64,000 nt of DNA from Dermacentor variabilis (GCF_050947875.1 NC_134570.1:207605750-207669749), one strand, 5' to 3'; shown: positions 36,853-48,357, numbered from the stretch's first letter. Notes: generated from the letters alone by a model not told the origin. Numbers and translations are program-made.

Positions 36853-38578
36853 ACTTAGAGAATACCCCTCTGGGTTTGAACCACGAACTCAACAGCCACA
36901 ACACGATCCCTCTACCCCTATTGTAAATGTTTTTTTTTCTCTTGAATATGTTGAAAGAAGGCGTCGAAATTAGCAAATTATGGTAACCGGCACTTACTCT
37001 ACGTACGCGAAAAAATGACGCATCCAACAACCGTTCCGTCTCTTCCGAACGCCCTACGAATATGACACACAGTTTCGCGCAGGAATGACCATGCAGGCCT
37101 TGAACTGCATGCACGTCAGACGCACTTCCCACTTTACCTTGAACGCTACACATGTCACACCGGAGTCAGATGGTCAAATCTAGTGACTTGTAGACGAGTG
37201 CACTTCGCCGCGTCGAGTGTCAGTTTGGCGGAACGCTGCTTGACGAGAAAGGAATGTGTCATTTCATACAGATGGCAGCGTCTATCGGTAAGTCAGCCAG
37301 CCCATAATATGCTCGTTATTTCAGCCAATGTTTGCATACTAGTTTTAACACGATGAATATCACCAGCTAAGACCAGACGATACTGCATCAAACAGCCAAG
37401 CGACGCGATACGTATTACGATACGTGTTGCTGCGGCAGAGTGACGGCGTCAAGAAAACGACACGAATTTTGTTGGCAGAGAAACAATTACTGTTCTCATA
37501 TGCAGGGGCGCCTAAATTATACTCAATCACAGAAAATGATTTAAGAATTCGCGCCCACGGACTATTGCTTGATATCTGAAGCGCTGCCATGGAGCCTCCA
37601 CACTTGGAAGCGACGGAGTGAGTTCGACAATCGACCTCGCAGGCAAATTTGTTCTACAGCCAACCATTCAAAACATTCCCTCGTGACTTTCCCAACGACA
37701 CCAACGGCAATGTGTACTAAAAGAAAGTGACACTAAATTTTCCCGTCTGACAGAGTAAAAGATACCTACAATACTTGACCGAAGACTATATGTTGTCCTA
37801 AGATAATGACCATGTACCTAACATGGAGGCCTGCCACTGATGCTAAACGGTATAAAACGTATACATAGGGTGCAGTGTTTACGGTTTAGAGCGGCAAAAA
37901 CATAGCGAACTTGTTTTTCCCGACTTGGGTTGTAGTTGAGAAAACTGCGATGCTGCGAGCACTACGTGCTCCGATGCAAGACGTCTTGCGAAGACAACGT
38001 CACCTGGCAGCCTGCCACCATTGATTCGCTGTCCTATTTGCGCCCTTTTTGTATTTTGCTGCGCCGAGAATGGAGGTGGGGAGATGCCACGATACCGGGT
38101 CAAGGAATCCTGGCCTTTGTATTCGTTCACTTCGCTCTGCGGCCACTGCGGTGAAGGGTCAGGTGCTCTGATGGTAAGCCACAGCCATGTCTACCTTGGG
38201 AATTATTTAGAGTGAGCTCTTTACCGATGGGGTGGGGGGGAGGCGAGGGGCTGTGGGGACTATTATGCTACAAATAAAATGTAATTCTCGCAAGTATTGA
38301 TCGAATTTCAAATGCACTCCTACTTCCAGCACAGACAAGCCGTTGTATGGTGTTGTTTTCTTGCTAGACTAATTCTCAAGTACACTGATTCCGTATAGTA
38401 GTTATAACTACAGTGTTTAATAGCATAACCTGCATCCCCACACCGGGCGTCAGCGTCTACAAAATTAGCGAGAATGATATTCACTGAAGAAATAAAACGA
38501 ATGGGTCTATGCAGAAAGTAACCACACACGAACAAAAAAAATAAAAGAGTAGAATGGAATTTTCTCTGGGAGAATATA

Positions 38579-38711
38579 TTAACCACGAAAACTCAATTGT
38601 TCCGGTGGAAATGAAAATTGGAAGCCCTGAACCCTATGTATGCAACAGTGAAGGTTCAGCCTTTCCGGTTTAAACTGACCAGAGAACCAAGAAAGGTAGG
38701 CCAACTTTTTT
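38579..38711 (+). repeat. direct repeat, copy 1
   Basis: Shares accacgaaaactc, ggtggaaatgaaaatt, ccctatgtatgcaacagtg and ccggtttaaactgacca with copy 2 at 39772, about 88% identical by eye. Confidence 0.85.
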
Positions 38712-39771
38712 CCGGGAACCTGGCTTTAACAGAAAAGGGTTACCGAAATTAAGTTTGGCAGAGTGAAAGATGGCAGTGCAGCTGCAAGCAAACATTTATT
38801 CAATCGAGGGTCCTTGGGGAGGTCACGGTTCACCGCAGCCAAAGAAGTTTTTATTTCTTATTTGCAGCAATTTCGCCAGTAGCTGCGATAACAACCAGAA
38901 AAGGGGAGGGGGCATGCACAAAGAGGGGGAGTGGAGACAGGATGCGTCTGGTCACGGTTCTTGCCGTCTGCGAGCTGAGCTGAATAAACTGGCCATGTTC
39001 ACTGGTGGAAACATGGAGTCGCCACTAGCCTGTCGTGTTTTAAACTATTATAAGTTGGTCTGCTACCCGCGTAATGTTACAAATAAAACCTTCAATTATT
39101 TGTATTCGCATATGAAATACATTTTCTTAATTTTCGCCCGTTGTCCTGTCGCCCTATGGAGTTGTGCCTTTGCTAGTATAAAAGAGCTGGGATATCGGAG
39201 ACGCTAATGGCAGTTTATTACGCAAAAGGCAAACTTTCTGTTTAAACTATTCTAGCTTTAGATTTGCAAATACTCAAAAACCTAAGTAAACAAGAAAAAT
39301 GGCCATTCTAATGGAATGTGTTCTGTTTCAGAGGGATGTTTGAAAGGACCATCGCATTGAGCCATGAAACAACGGTAGCGTTACTTACCTGAAGGGGCCA
39401 CGAGTCAGCAGCTGCATTGATCTGTCCATGTGTGGAGGTCTTTTGTACAAAAGTTTAGCTGGTGCAGTGACTTCGAGACAAGGGGCACTGAAGGCTACCG
39501 GATTCTGATATCGGCTTCTCGTTTAAAAATGCCTTCACTAAAATAAAAATGAAATGAAATGAAATGCACAGACTAGGGTTCTTTCAAAGATACCTCTAGC
39601 CAAGGTAATAAAGCTGCAACTCGAGACACCAAGCTTGTGCCGACAATAGCATGACGAAAGCATCGCGTGCATTAACACGGCAACAAGAGAGCCACGGAGC
39701 AGCGGATGTCACTCTTTCGTTGCTGTCGAAGTACTCTTTTTTGCCGTCTTTAATTGTTTGAGCCCAAGATG
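38712..39771. other. segment between direct repeats
   Basis: 1.06 kb with no RT, protease or transposase motifs. A 145-codon frame at 38770-39207 shows no family resemblance. It could be the interior of a small terminal-repeat element or host DNA between two insertions. Confidence 0.35.
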
Positions 39772-39903
39772 TTGACCACGAAAACTCGATTGTTCGGGTG
39801 GAAATGAAAATTCAAAGCCTTGAACCCTATGTATGCAACAGTGAAGGTTCACTTTTTCCGGTTTAAACTGACCAACGAACCAAAAAAGTAGGCCAACTTT
39901 TTT
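39772..39903 (+). repeat. direct repeat, copy 2
   Basis: Second copy in the same orientation, 1,193 bp from copy 1. Its right edge runs into a short palindrome (gtaggccaac..gttggcctac). Confidence 0.85.
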
Positions 39904-39904
39904 G

Positions 39905-40615
39905 GTTGGCCTACCTTTGTATTCTGTAGGTGGTCTGTAGGTGGTCTTCTCTAGGTGGTCTTTAATTATAGAATCGACGACAAACATGATCAAGTATATA
40001 TGCACGATTGAACAATCCCTCTTTAATTTTGTGTGAAATTATGACGGGCGTCGGTCGTTTTCTTAAGTCAATCAACGCAATTCGTTATAGCATCAACATA
40101 TGTACGAAACGACGCGCTAGGCTCATAACGTCATGACTCCAATCATGAAAAGCGCGCCTGATGGCTTTCTCCGGATGCACTGCACCAATAGCTGTGGCAG
40201 TAAAATAAAACGGCCCCAGCCTAATAAAGAGCGCGCAAAAGTAACTCTTCTTTTACCCTCTTCACCTGCAAAAAAATGCGAAGTCGTTTATCCGCCGAGA
40301 AACTTGTTTCCGTTTGTGCATATTGAATAAGCAGGCTGGTCACAAGCTGTAGACAAAACCAGCCGGAAAAGGCTCCAGAATGTGGATCGCGTTTTCCCGT
40401 GAAGCCGCCTCGGGCGCTGGGTCGCCTGTGCTTAGAGAAGTGTACTCACAGCAAAGGAAGTTGCTCTGCTCCAGCCCTGTAGGAGACGGGCGAATCACCT
40501 CCCCTGGGTACCTGCGCGCCAGTGCCGCTTCGCTTCAGTGCTCGCCGGCACAGGACGCACTGGCGCTCCACGGAGCGATGCCACGCTGAGCCGTGTTCAC
40601 CCAAAGTAAGTGTGT
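39905..40615. other. no recognised feature
   Basis: No structure accepted. Confidence 0.45.
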
Positions 40616-40619
40616 ATGT

Positions 40620-41295
40620 CCGCAGGCCGCTATTTTAAAGACGGCACTGGTCTGCATGAGCATGAAATACTACACCACGAAGCACATATTTGCTGACGAA
40701 TCCTCCACTCAACATAGCTCTTCCTGTGGTATCTGTGTTACTGCCACAGACCAGACATTTTCACGGCGTTTAGAGCGAGTAACGTCATCAACATTGTCTC
40801 AGCTGCACGCGATGAACCTTGTGCTAAAATACGTACTACGGCAACTACAACAACAGTGTACAATCTTCCCACGCTCGAAAGCAGCATTCCAAAGTCTTTG
40901 CACGAAGAGCACCAAATCAAGCCATTACTATTTGGTACAGGACATAGCATACCTACACAGCTTGGCATTTAACGCTGAACATGCGATATTATTTCAGTGA
41001 CTTCCAAGACACTGCGGTTGCATGCACGAACAATCTTCTTCTTCGCAATGGAGAGACCACAAATACATCTTATGACAACGGCGGCGCTGTGGAATCTCTA
41101 GAGCACATCATGATTGAGTGCCCACCTTACAGATACGAATGACGTCAATACAATATGAACATCGAAAAGTTCGACCTGGGCCCCTTGACATTGGCATCGA
41201 TGCTGGGTCCGCGGCCTTGCCCATCGAAGCAGCGCAAAGTCCTCATATTCTTGTTTTTATACATTGCGTCAATTGGTTTGCTGTCTATACTATGA
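40620..41295 (+). mobile_element. LINE 3' fragment with RNase H
   Basis: The translation of 40593-41000 has HIFADESSTQ (first Asp), RVTSSTLSQLHAM (the Glu position appears changed to Gln), and FPRSKAAFQSL (the Asp position is changed to Arg), then YLHSLAFNAEHAILFQ. After a stop where Trp is expected comes LPRHCG. The C-terminal SLEHIMIECPPYRYE (41096-41140) matches the Cys/His block after RNase H. 5'-truncated, dead. Confidence 0.8.
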
Positions 41296-41339
41296 CTCAC
41301 GCACGTCGTGTCATCAAATAGATTTTTTTTTGCATTTAC

Positions 41340-42880
41340 GGTCTACGTTCGTCGCATGGAACACTTTACTGCTCTGCTGGCTTACTCTAGTCATGTAAGC
41401 GCTGAGAGCACACGTAAGACACCTTGCTCGAGCCCTTGTCCATCATCCAGCCTCACTGACAGAGGATCGACCACGTGCCTCCTTTTGTCAGACAGTCCTG
41501 TCCAATCGGGCATACCTTCCATCAGGTTATAGAGCTCCAGCGAGAGTTCCGTTTCCCCCATGGTGCTTGGCTCAAGCGAAAGTTCGACTAATAGTACGAG
41601 GAATACGAAAAAAAGCACAATTCTCGCCTCTAGCACTCAAGCAACTTTCACTGCTCTTTCTATACGAGACAAACAACGAGCATCATCTTCTATATGGGCC
41701 TGCAGGAGAGGTGATCTTACCTGCAAAAATCTCCACCGTAAAGATTCGACTATCTGACCAGACTACATCGACTACCGCGAAACTCGCTGCTATTTGTTGT
41801 GCCCTTCGCGTAATTTCTGATCAACTGCCGAAGAAATGGAGCATGTTCAGTGAGTCCGAGGCTGCTCTGCACTGTTTGGTTTCTGCCTTACGCCGCGCAC
41901 CCCACGGAGGACTAGTTCTAGAAATCAGATTGCTGCTTCACCACGTCATCGAGAAAGGACACAACATCACGTTACTGTGGATTCCAAGCAACTGTGGCAT
42001 AATTGGCAATGAACATGCCGATGCAGCAGCACGATTTGCACGTGGGGAGGGCTTGGAAGACTCCATTCCATTCTCAAGAACAGACGCAGCAATGAAAATT
42101 CGCGTGGTTGCAAATGTAGCCATATGATCGTTATGGAACACACTAAGTTTGAAGCGCACACGTGTACACCTACTGGACCCGTCCCTTCGACTTCGATCCC
42201 CATCAGGACTCTCTCGACTCGAGACAGCAGTACTTTGCCGACTGTGGCATGGTGTCGCTTTCACAAGATTTTTCGCCTTCCGATTCAGTATGGACGAGAA
42301 CGCGGCATGCAGTCACTGCGGCAGCGAGGATGCTATAGAACACTCGCTCCAATTGCCACTGCGCTCGATACAGCACGCACCGAATGTCATTAGCGGCCCT
42401 GTCGGCCATGCCTTGACGGCAAGCCACTTTCAGAACAGACAGTCTAGGAATGCCGACATGAACCGCCGTCGCACCAAAAATCGGTCAAGGCTTTGTTGAT
42501 CTTTTTACGTGGCAGTGGCCTATTAGAAAGACTAGAATGATGCCATCCCGTCCCCCCTTCTTAAGTTTTTTTCACGCCTTTCTTTTTGTCCCCGCTTTTC
42601 TTTCCGTCTTTGCTTCCCCTTTCTCTTCCCTAGTGCAGAGCAGCAAACCGGAATCTGTAAGTCTAGTTAACCTCCCTGACTTTCTCTCATTTACATCTCT
42701 CTCTCCCTACTGTAGTGCTGATAATGTCACCAGACCTGCATTTCTTATTTTTCTTCTGCCCGCCTTTAGAGTCGTTCTTCTCTTGTGTCCCATTCCCTGC
42801 AGAGTAGCATGCAGGCGAAAATACGCTGGCTAAACACTCTGCATTTTCTATAAAGAGCTTTCTCTCCCTTTCACATCATC
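41340..42880 (+). mobile_element. second LINE 3' half with RNase H and 3' UTR
   Basis: RNase H lies in 41567-42127, with TTSTTAKLAAICCALRVI (Glu position changed), MFSESEAALHCL (Asp changed to Glu) and LLWIPSNCGIIGNEHADAAA, which keeps the last motif. A frame change near 42130 leads to the C-terminal CSHCGSEDAIEHSL at 42310-42350. A 3' UTR follows with gcaaaccggaatctgtaag, a ctctctctccc run and cat/cag triplets near 42870. The same UTR is found on - at 32890-33010. Its 5' edge abuts the previous LINE fragment. Confidence 0.8.
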
Positions 42881-43105
42881 ATCAGCAACAGCAGCATCAG
42901 CCTGCATGTCGAAAACTCTTATTTTGTATATTTTCTGTATTTTGTACAACTACAGCGCTGAGGAGCAAGACAAGTAGTAATACGTAATGTTAAACTTCAG
43001 CAAGATTACTGAACAACACATCGACACAAAAAGAGCGGTAAGTTCCGATGATCAATATCATCAAATAAAAAAGAAATTTACAAAGCCATTTACAAATAAT
43101 TGTGA

Positions 43106-43300
43106 TTATAGCCGCCGTGGGCCGAGGGTGCGGGATGAAGTCCTGGTCATGTGCACGGCGGCCATATTTCCATGGGGGAGAAATTCAAAGACGCCCGTGT
43201 ACCATGCACGCCGAACTTCAGATGGTCAAATAATTAAGGAGTCATCGACTAAGGCGTGCCTCATAATCATTTCGTGGTTTTGGCATGCAGATCGAACCCC
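43106..43300 (+). mobile_element. degenerate SINE
   Basis: Has cacggcggccatatttcc, gcccgtgtacc, a damaged mid body and the tail ggcgtgcctcataatca..cgtggttttggca. The B box is replaced by unrelated sequence. Same family as 44385-44621. Confidence 0.7.
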
Positions 43301-43309
43301 AATATTTAA

Positions 43310-43785
43310 TTATTTAATTGCCATTATGTCGTAAATGTACAAAATTTCCCAAAACATTAAAAAGGCGGGTTCACGCGCAACAGTAAGGCCATGCTCACGG
43401 CCACCAATAAATTGAGACATGTATGCAGAATCAGCAACCCAGTCACTTATGAAACACAGTACTGCGGCAATGAACATAGGACGCGGTATGCACGCTGCAA
43501 GAAAGCATTGCTTACCAGATTCCACTTTCGTGTCGTAAACGCTAGGTGGAGGAAATGGGATTGTGTCTGAACGACAGGGCTTAGAGAGCACTGTAATAAC
43601 TTTAACAAAGAACATGATGGATGGTTAGCCGCAAGCTAGAGCACGTGTCGATGTTCACCTTTGTTTTACGATTGCTTCGTTGTGCGCAGGCATAAACAAA
43701 AAAAAAATTGGATTGATAAGTGAATCCGAAAGACTAGATAATGTAGGCCATGCCTGAGTTAGTACTCCATCGATATCCTTATCGA
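43310..43785. other. no recognised feature
   Basis: No structure accepted. Confidence 0.45.
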
Positions 43786-43789
43786 GAAA

Positions 43790-43930
43790 AAACTGTCATT
43801 TCTTACTATTTCATCATTTGCGCATGCTCGATTTTGTCTTCGGTATATAAACTCATTGATCTGGCTTCTAATAAATCATTCTTGAATGTAACACTGTGTA
43901 TGTCTACTCTGCTGCCCGTTGTTTTTCAAT
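43790..43930 (+). mobile_element. LTR-like end, putative
   Basis: tatataa at 43844-43850 is followed 20 bp later by aataaa at 43870-43875, then a gtgtatgtct..ctgcccgtt stretch. This compact TATA to AATAAA spacing is typical of R regions of some LTR elements. No partner LTR or primer-binding site is seen. Confidence 0.3.
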
Positions 43931-43934
43931 TTTT

Positions 43935-44369
43935 GCTCTGAACACTAAAAAAGCTTTAAGGAGGAACGCACATTCGGTGGATCTGTCCTTGATCATTTTC
44001 TTCACGATACTTTACGATAGGTTTCACAAGGTAACCCGATAAAAGTAGTCTGAATTAGTGCAGCGGAAAGTGCCTTGCGGGATTTAAGGAAGATATTGTT
44101 CCCACTGAAGCTTAAGTTTATAAAAGAAAGGTATTTCGGTGGTTTCCTCAAGAGGAAGCTTTCGCTCAAAAGTAAAACTCCAATTTAACCATTCAAAATA
44201 CATGTAAAACGCAGAAATCCTGTTATGGAACAACCGCTGGAACAAATAGGTAAATACGTCTTCTTTTGAGAGAGAAATTCAAGTTACAGTGAAGCAGTTG
44301 TTTAGATTCTGGGTGTACAATTATTTACGATAATTCCCGAAAACTGATAAACCAAAAAAATTGAAGCAC
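43935..44369. repeat. mostly unrecognised; single-arm repeat at 44105-44290
   Basis: The stretch gaggaagctttcgctc plus caaaatacatgtaaaacgc resembles one arm of the inverted-repeat element at 57745-58612. The rest is unrecognised. Confidence 0.4.
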
Positions 44370-44636
44370 AATATTGACAAATCTTTTTTTTTTATTTGGG
44401 GTTTTACGTGCCAAAACCACTTTCTGATTATGAGGCACGCCGTAGTGGAGGACTCCGGAAATTTTGACCACCTGGGGTTCTTTAACGTGCACCTAAATCT
44501 AAGCACACGGGTGTTTTCGCATTTCGCCCCCATCGAAATGCGGCCGCCGTGGCCGGGATTCGATCCCGCGACCTCGTGCTCAGCAGCCCGACACCATAGC
44601 CACTGAGCAACCATGGCGGGTAATATTGACAAATCT
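44370..44636 (-). mobile_element. full-length SINE with 15-bp target duplication
   Basis: AATATTGACAAATCT stands at 44370-44384 and again at 44622-44636. Between them, read on -, is a tRNA-like head (B box gggatcgaatcccggcc), the body, and a tail ending in an A-run (T-run at 44382-44392 on +). This is the textbook product of target-primed reverse transcription. It is the best-preserved copy of the family here and gives its edges. The body resembles tick Ruka-type SINEs from memory. Confidence 0.92.
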
Positions 44637-44639
44637 GTA

Positions 44640-45215
44640 AGTATAGACCAAAACAAATATTGCAGTTCTGTAGGCTGCTTACTTTATTGTATCGCAAACA
44701 GACGAACTTGGCATATTAATTTACACCTTGTGAAACTCGATTATAAGTCTGAAGCGAGCACTAAGAAACATGTTTTTTACGAGTCTTGTGAATTCTATTT
44801 GGAACACAGCTGACGTTATTGCTACTTGGTTGCATTGTATTTTATAAGTTATGTCTATGAAAGTGTAAAAATTTAAATTTATGTATAGCATGCGGACAAA
44901 GCAGCTTGGTGCCATGTTGTTGAACAGAACAGTATATGTCATGCGTTACATTGAATAAGTTTTACAATCACATTTTGTTCCAACTACGTCGGAAATTGTG
45001 TTTACTTGCTTAGTGTGAACGACCACAAAATATGTTTTGCTGGCTGCCACTGCGGTACACAAGCACATGCGCTTAAGTGGTGCAGGATTGATGAAATATA
45101 TAATAATTAAATGTATAATAATAATGTATAATAAGGGGGGTGTGAGGCCGGCACCAACATGATTGTGCCACTCACGCATTTTCTTCTGCTAACGCAGGTT
45201 GGTGATTATTGGAAT
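44640..45215. other. probable LINE 5' UTR and flank
   Basis: AT-rich; the LINE frame becomes open after a stop at 45215-45217. The 5' edge of the LINE is not defined. Confidence 0.35.
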
Positions 45216-45295
45216 GAGAGTTTCACCTTTCACGTATTCATGGTGCCGGTTACGCCCCGTGGTTCAAGTGTGGATTCAAAGTACCGTACTGTGCG

Positions 45296-46072
45296 TTGTC
45301 ATGCCAAACGTCGTTTCTTTTTAGTGCGAACATATGCATTCTATATTTTTTTCTTTTATTCCTGTGCGGTGACGTAGAGCTAAATCCTAGACCAACTACT
45401 GCTGAAACAATGAATGTAGTTTTGGATGGCCAAAGGGAAATAAAGGCCAAATTACAGGCTATCGAAACGTCGCAGAATCAAGGCCAAATGGCTATAGAAG
45501 AGTTTAAGTCACGATTAGATTCTGTGGAAAGTGCAATAACACAGTTCGCAAACCTAAGAGGAGCTGTTACTGAATGTAGGAAGAAAAGTGAAGATACTCA
45601 CAGCACGGTGAAGGCCTTATCCCATAAAATAGGCGACTTGCAAAACCTCAGCAGGCGATGTAACCTGATATTTTATGGTGTTCCTGACAGTGAAAGTCGT
45701 GAACTGCCGGCCGTCTTCGAGAAAAAAGTACAAGAAATTGTATCACGTTTAGGACTAACGCCAGTGCAGATTGAAAGGGCACAGAGACTTGGCCGGTCCC
45801 AGGCCAATAAACCTCAGCCGCTCATTGCAATGTTCTCAATGTTTAAAGGTAAACAGGCAATTCTAGCCAACGCCAAGAAACTAAAAAGATCCAATATTAG
45901 TATATCATATTTTTCAGAGGCAGGGCGCAGAAAAACAAAGTTTCTTTGGGAATTCGGCAAAAGGAATGTCCTTGATGGTGCTCGCGCAAACCTAAAATAT
46001 GATAAGCTGTTTATAAACGGGCAAAAATATGTATATGATGAAGGTAGTGGTCAGGTTGTGCAAACGACATGA
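45296..46072 (+). CDS. LINE ORF1 protein
   Basis: The frame is open for 259 codons, with no ATG before 45410; from that ATG it gives 220 residues. The extension upstream encodes a hydrophobic leader and a degenerate 2A-like motif. Next is a heptad-rich coiled coil (about residues 45-125, with IKAKLQAIE, FKSRLDSVESAI and VKALSHKIGDLQNLSRR). Then comes an RRM-like start (NLIFYGVPD) and a basic C-terminal domain with ERAQRLGR and AILANAKKLKRSNISIS. This is the layout of L1/Tx1/L2-type ORF1 proteins, which trimerise and bind RNA. It ends with TGA at 46070-46072. Confidence 0.85.
   Translation: MSCQTSFLFSANICILYFFLLFLCGDVELNPRPTTAETMNVVLDGQREIKAKLQAIETSQNQGQMAIEEFKSRLDSVESAITQFANLRGAVTECRKKSEDTHSTVKALSHKIGDLQNLSRRCNLIFYGVPDSESRELPAVFEKKVQEIVSRLGLTPVQIERAQRLGRSQANKPQPLIAMFSMFKGKQAILANAKKLKRSNISISYFSEAGRRKTKFLWEFGKRNVLDGARANLKYDKLFINGQKYVYDEGSGQVVQTT
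45368..45394 (+). other. degenerate 2A-like motif
   Basis: The coding reads GDVELNPRP directly after a Phe/Leu-rich leader. 2A peptides have DxExNPGP and cause a skipped peptide bond at the Gly-Pro step. Here the Gly codon position reads AGA (Arg), one base from GGA. 2A-like sequences at the N-terminus of CR1/L2-type LINE proteins are known. With Arg at this place skipping is not expected in this copy. Confidence 0.75.
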
Positions 46073-46075
46073 CGC

Positions 46076-47040
46076 ATGCGCAGCTCCGTAGCAGATGTAA
46101 CTTTCCTTGTTGTCAAATGCCGTAGCATCAAGAACAAAGTAGATGATTTCCACAACCTTCTATGCATGACTAAACCAACTGTAGTGCTTGGAATGGAATC
46201 ATGGCTAGATGAAGAAATAACAAGCAATGAAGTCTTTCCAAACGGCTACACATGCTTTAGGAACGAGAGAAACCGTCATGGTGATGGTTTCTATCACCAT
46301 GCTTTCACACGTTGCTTTCTTGTTCCGCTCTCGATATCGGCAGCGGAAATTGCGAGGATATATGGTGTAAGATTCGGTTACCAAACGGGAAAACATTATC
46401 AGTATGTTCATTATATAGGGCTCCTTCAAGCCCTTCTGCTGTCTTGTCTGATTTTCCAAAGACGATAGAGACAGTCAATACAGATTACCTTGTCATTGGC
46501 GGGGACTTTAACATCCCAGAGCTTTCTTGGAATAAGCGCCCTTCTAATACTAGGGCTACATCTGCAGTGGCAAAGGAATTGTTGATGATACTAAGCAGTT
46601 TTTCCTTAACCCAGGTGGTAACAGTAGGTACGAGACAAAATAACGTCTTAGACTTAATTTTAACTAATCAGCCAAATTGGGTTAGGAAAGTTTTGGTGGT
46701 GCCAGATATTAGCGACCATAAAGATGTGGTTTGTGAAATGAAGTTGACGTACGAAAAGACGCAAAGTTCGGGAGCCAAAAGGATGTATAATTACAGCCAA
46801 GCCAACATATATGAAATAGGACTTGCATTACAGGAATTCCTTCCGGAATTCGAAATACTTTCTGAAACAATCGGCGTTGATGAGTTATGGGTCCTTTTTA
46901 AAGCAAAAATGCTTGAGATGCAAAAAAACTATGTGCCGTCGTGGGTGCGGACCAAACGGCGTGCTAAATCTAAGCCATGATTTAATGGTGAGCTGCGACG
47001 CCTTACTAGTAAAACGAATAGGATATACACCCTTACAAAA
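46076..47040 (+). pseudogene. LINE ORF2, endonuclease part
   Basis: Starts with ATG 3 nt after the ORF1 stop. The first frame has VVKCRSIKNKVDDFHNLL and GMESWLDEEI with the catalytic Glu. A frameshift near 46290 moves reading to the frame with YRAPSSPS, VIGGDFNIPELSW (catalytic DFN), NNVLDLILTN and VPDISDHKDVV (SDH triad). A TGA at 46978-46980 replaces an expected Trp. Coding similarity runs to Lys at 47038-47040, where the insertion begins. Confidence 0.88.
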
Positions 47041-47610
47041 ATTTTTAGTAACATTTTATAAACCGTCTTTAGACAAATGTTACTAGAACCTATCGACATT
47101 CTATAAACCGTCTTTAGACACCGTAACAACTTCCTAGTAACCTCCTACCGACTATTGGCCACCGATATTGAATTGAAAGTATAGATATAAAATGTCGATA
47201 GAATTCTTACCAACTGCTTATTATCTTATGTCGGTAGAAAGTGTCAACTGTGAAGCGACTTTTTATTGACTACCTTTATACATCCTAACAACATGCTAGT
47301 AACATCCTGTCGACTATTCGCCACAGACAAATAGTTGACAGGATGTTACTAGGAAGTCGTTAGGATGTATAAAGGTGGTTAATAAAAAGTCGCTTCACAG
47401 TTTTTAGAAAGTACATAAAATTTTATTCAGAGGTAATTACTTTTGCAATTATATATTGCAAAAATAAGCTTTAATTATCTCTGAATAAAATCTTTATGTA
47501 CTTCCTAAAAGCTGTGTAGCGACTATTTATTAACCACCTTTATATATCCTAACGACTTGCTAGTAACATCCTGTCAACTATCTGTTTGTGGCGAATAGCG
47601 ATTGCCAAGT
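47041..47610. repeat. left terminal region with nested hairpins
   Basis: A unit of about 75 bp starting tgaagcgactttttattgac appears three times in alternating orientation: 47250-47324 (+), 47328-47400 (-) and about 47513-47598 (+). The last two sit inside a larger palindrome (arms about 47312-47450 and 47460-47598) centred on ttgcaattatatattgcaa near 47455. Each unit contains CTAGTAACATCCTGTCRAC. Confidence 0.85.
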
Positions 47611-47940
47611 GGCTAGGTGTGACATGCAACAGAAGAAGACAGGTTTACATTTGTGCTTGAACACATCCATTTAATATCCCCGGGCTAGTAATGAGGACGA
47701 GTTCTCCAGCTGCCCTGGAAGTAGGCTGAAATGTTGCGTTATGTAGTCTAGAAAAGAGAAGAAAAAAGGCAATATATTAGTTTTGCTACAGTGACATTGC
47801 AACACACCATGCATCTGTTTCTTAAAAAGGAAGTGCACAAGACAAGTTTTCAACCCTGTGAGCTCTAAACATCTCCACCTGTTTTTTGCAAAGTCCTAAA
47901 ATGCATGAAATGACTGAATTAGTGCATTAGAGCTGGGAGC

Positions 47941-48357
47941 GTGATGAATGTGCGTAACACCAACAGATGCATGACACATAAGCTCTATCATACCAATTGT
48001 CATCTACAAACAAAAGCTGTAAATCAACTTCAGTTTAATGAACTTCGATATTCGTATTGTGACCAGTACATGGAAGTTTCATGTGTGAATTATCTTAGCA
48101 AGGCAAGGTGCCACTCAGAACTGTGCTGCAGCTTTGCTTGGGCACAGGTACATAGAAGAGTTGACTTTTGTGTTGCACTTAAGAACCACGAAATGATACA
48201 AGCAACATGTAAGCAGTTGAACAGGCATTATGGACGTTCTACAGCAAGATTAGAAAATGCCTTTGCTGTGCAGGCAGACATTGTCAAAGCGAGCTTGTTA
48301 CTAAACATGTTAGCTTTCCACAAGACAGGATATTATATTATCAGTGCATTCATATGA
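47941..48357 (+). CDS. open frame inside the insertion, doubtful
   Basis: 138 codons, Cys- and His-rich, with no motif I recognise. It lies between the left terminal hairpins and the BEN-like exon, on the opposite strand from the exon. It may be chance. Confidence 0.2.
   Translation: MMNVRNTNRCMTHKLYHTNCHLQTKAVNQLQFNELRYSYCDQYMEVSCVNYLSKARCHSELCCSFAWAQVHRRVDFCVALKNHEMIQATCKQLNRHYGRSTARLENAFAVQADIVKASLLLNMLAFHKTGYYIISAFI

Larger units (their letters stand above)
35995..38575. other. mostly unrecognised, contains two palindromes
   Basis: Apart from the palindrome at 36164 and the hairpin at 36720, no repeat or gene is recognised. Confidence 0.45.
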
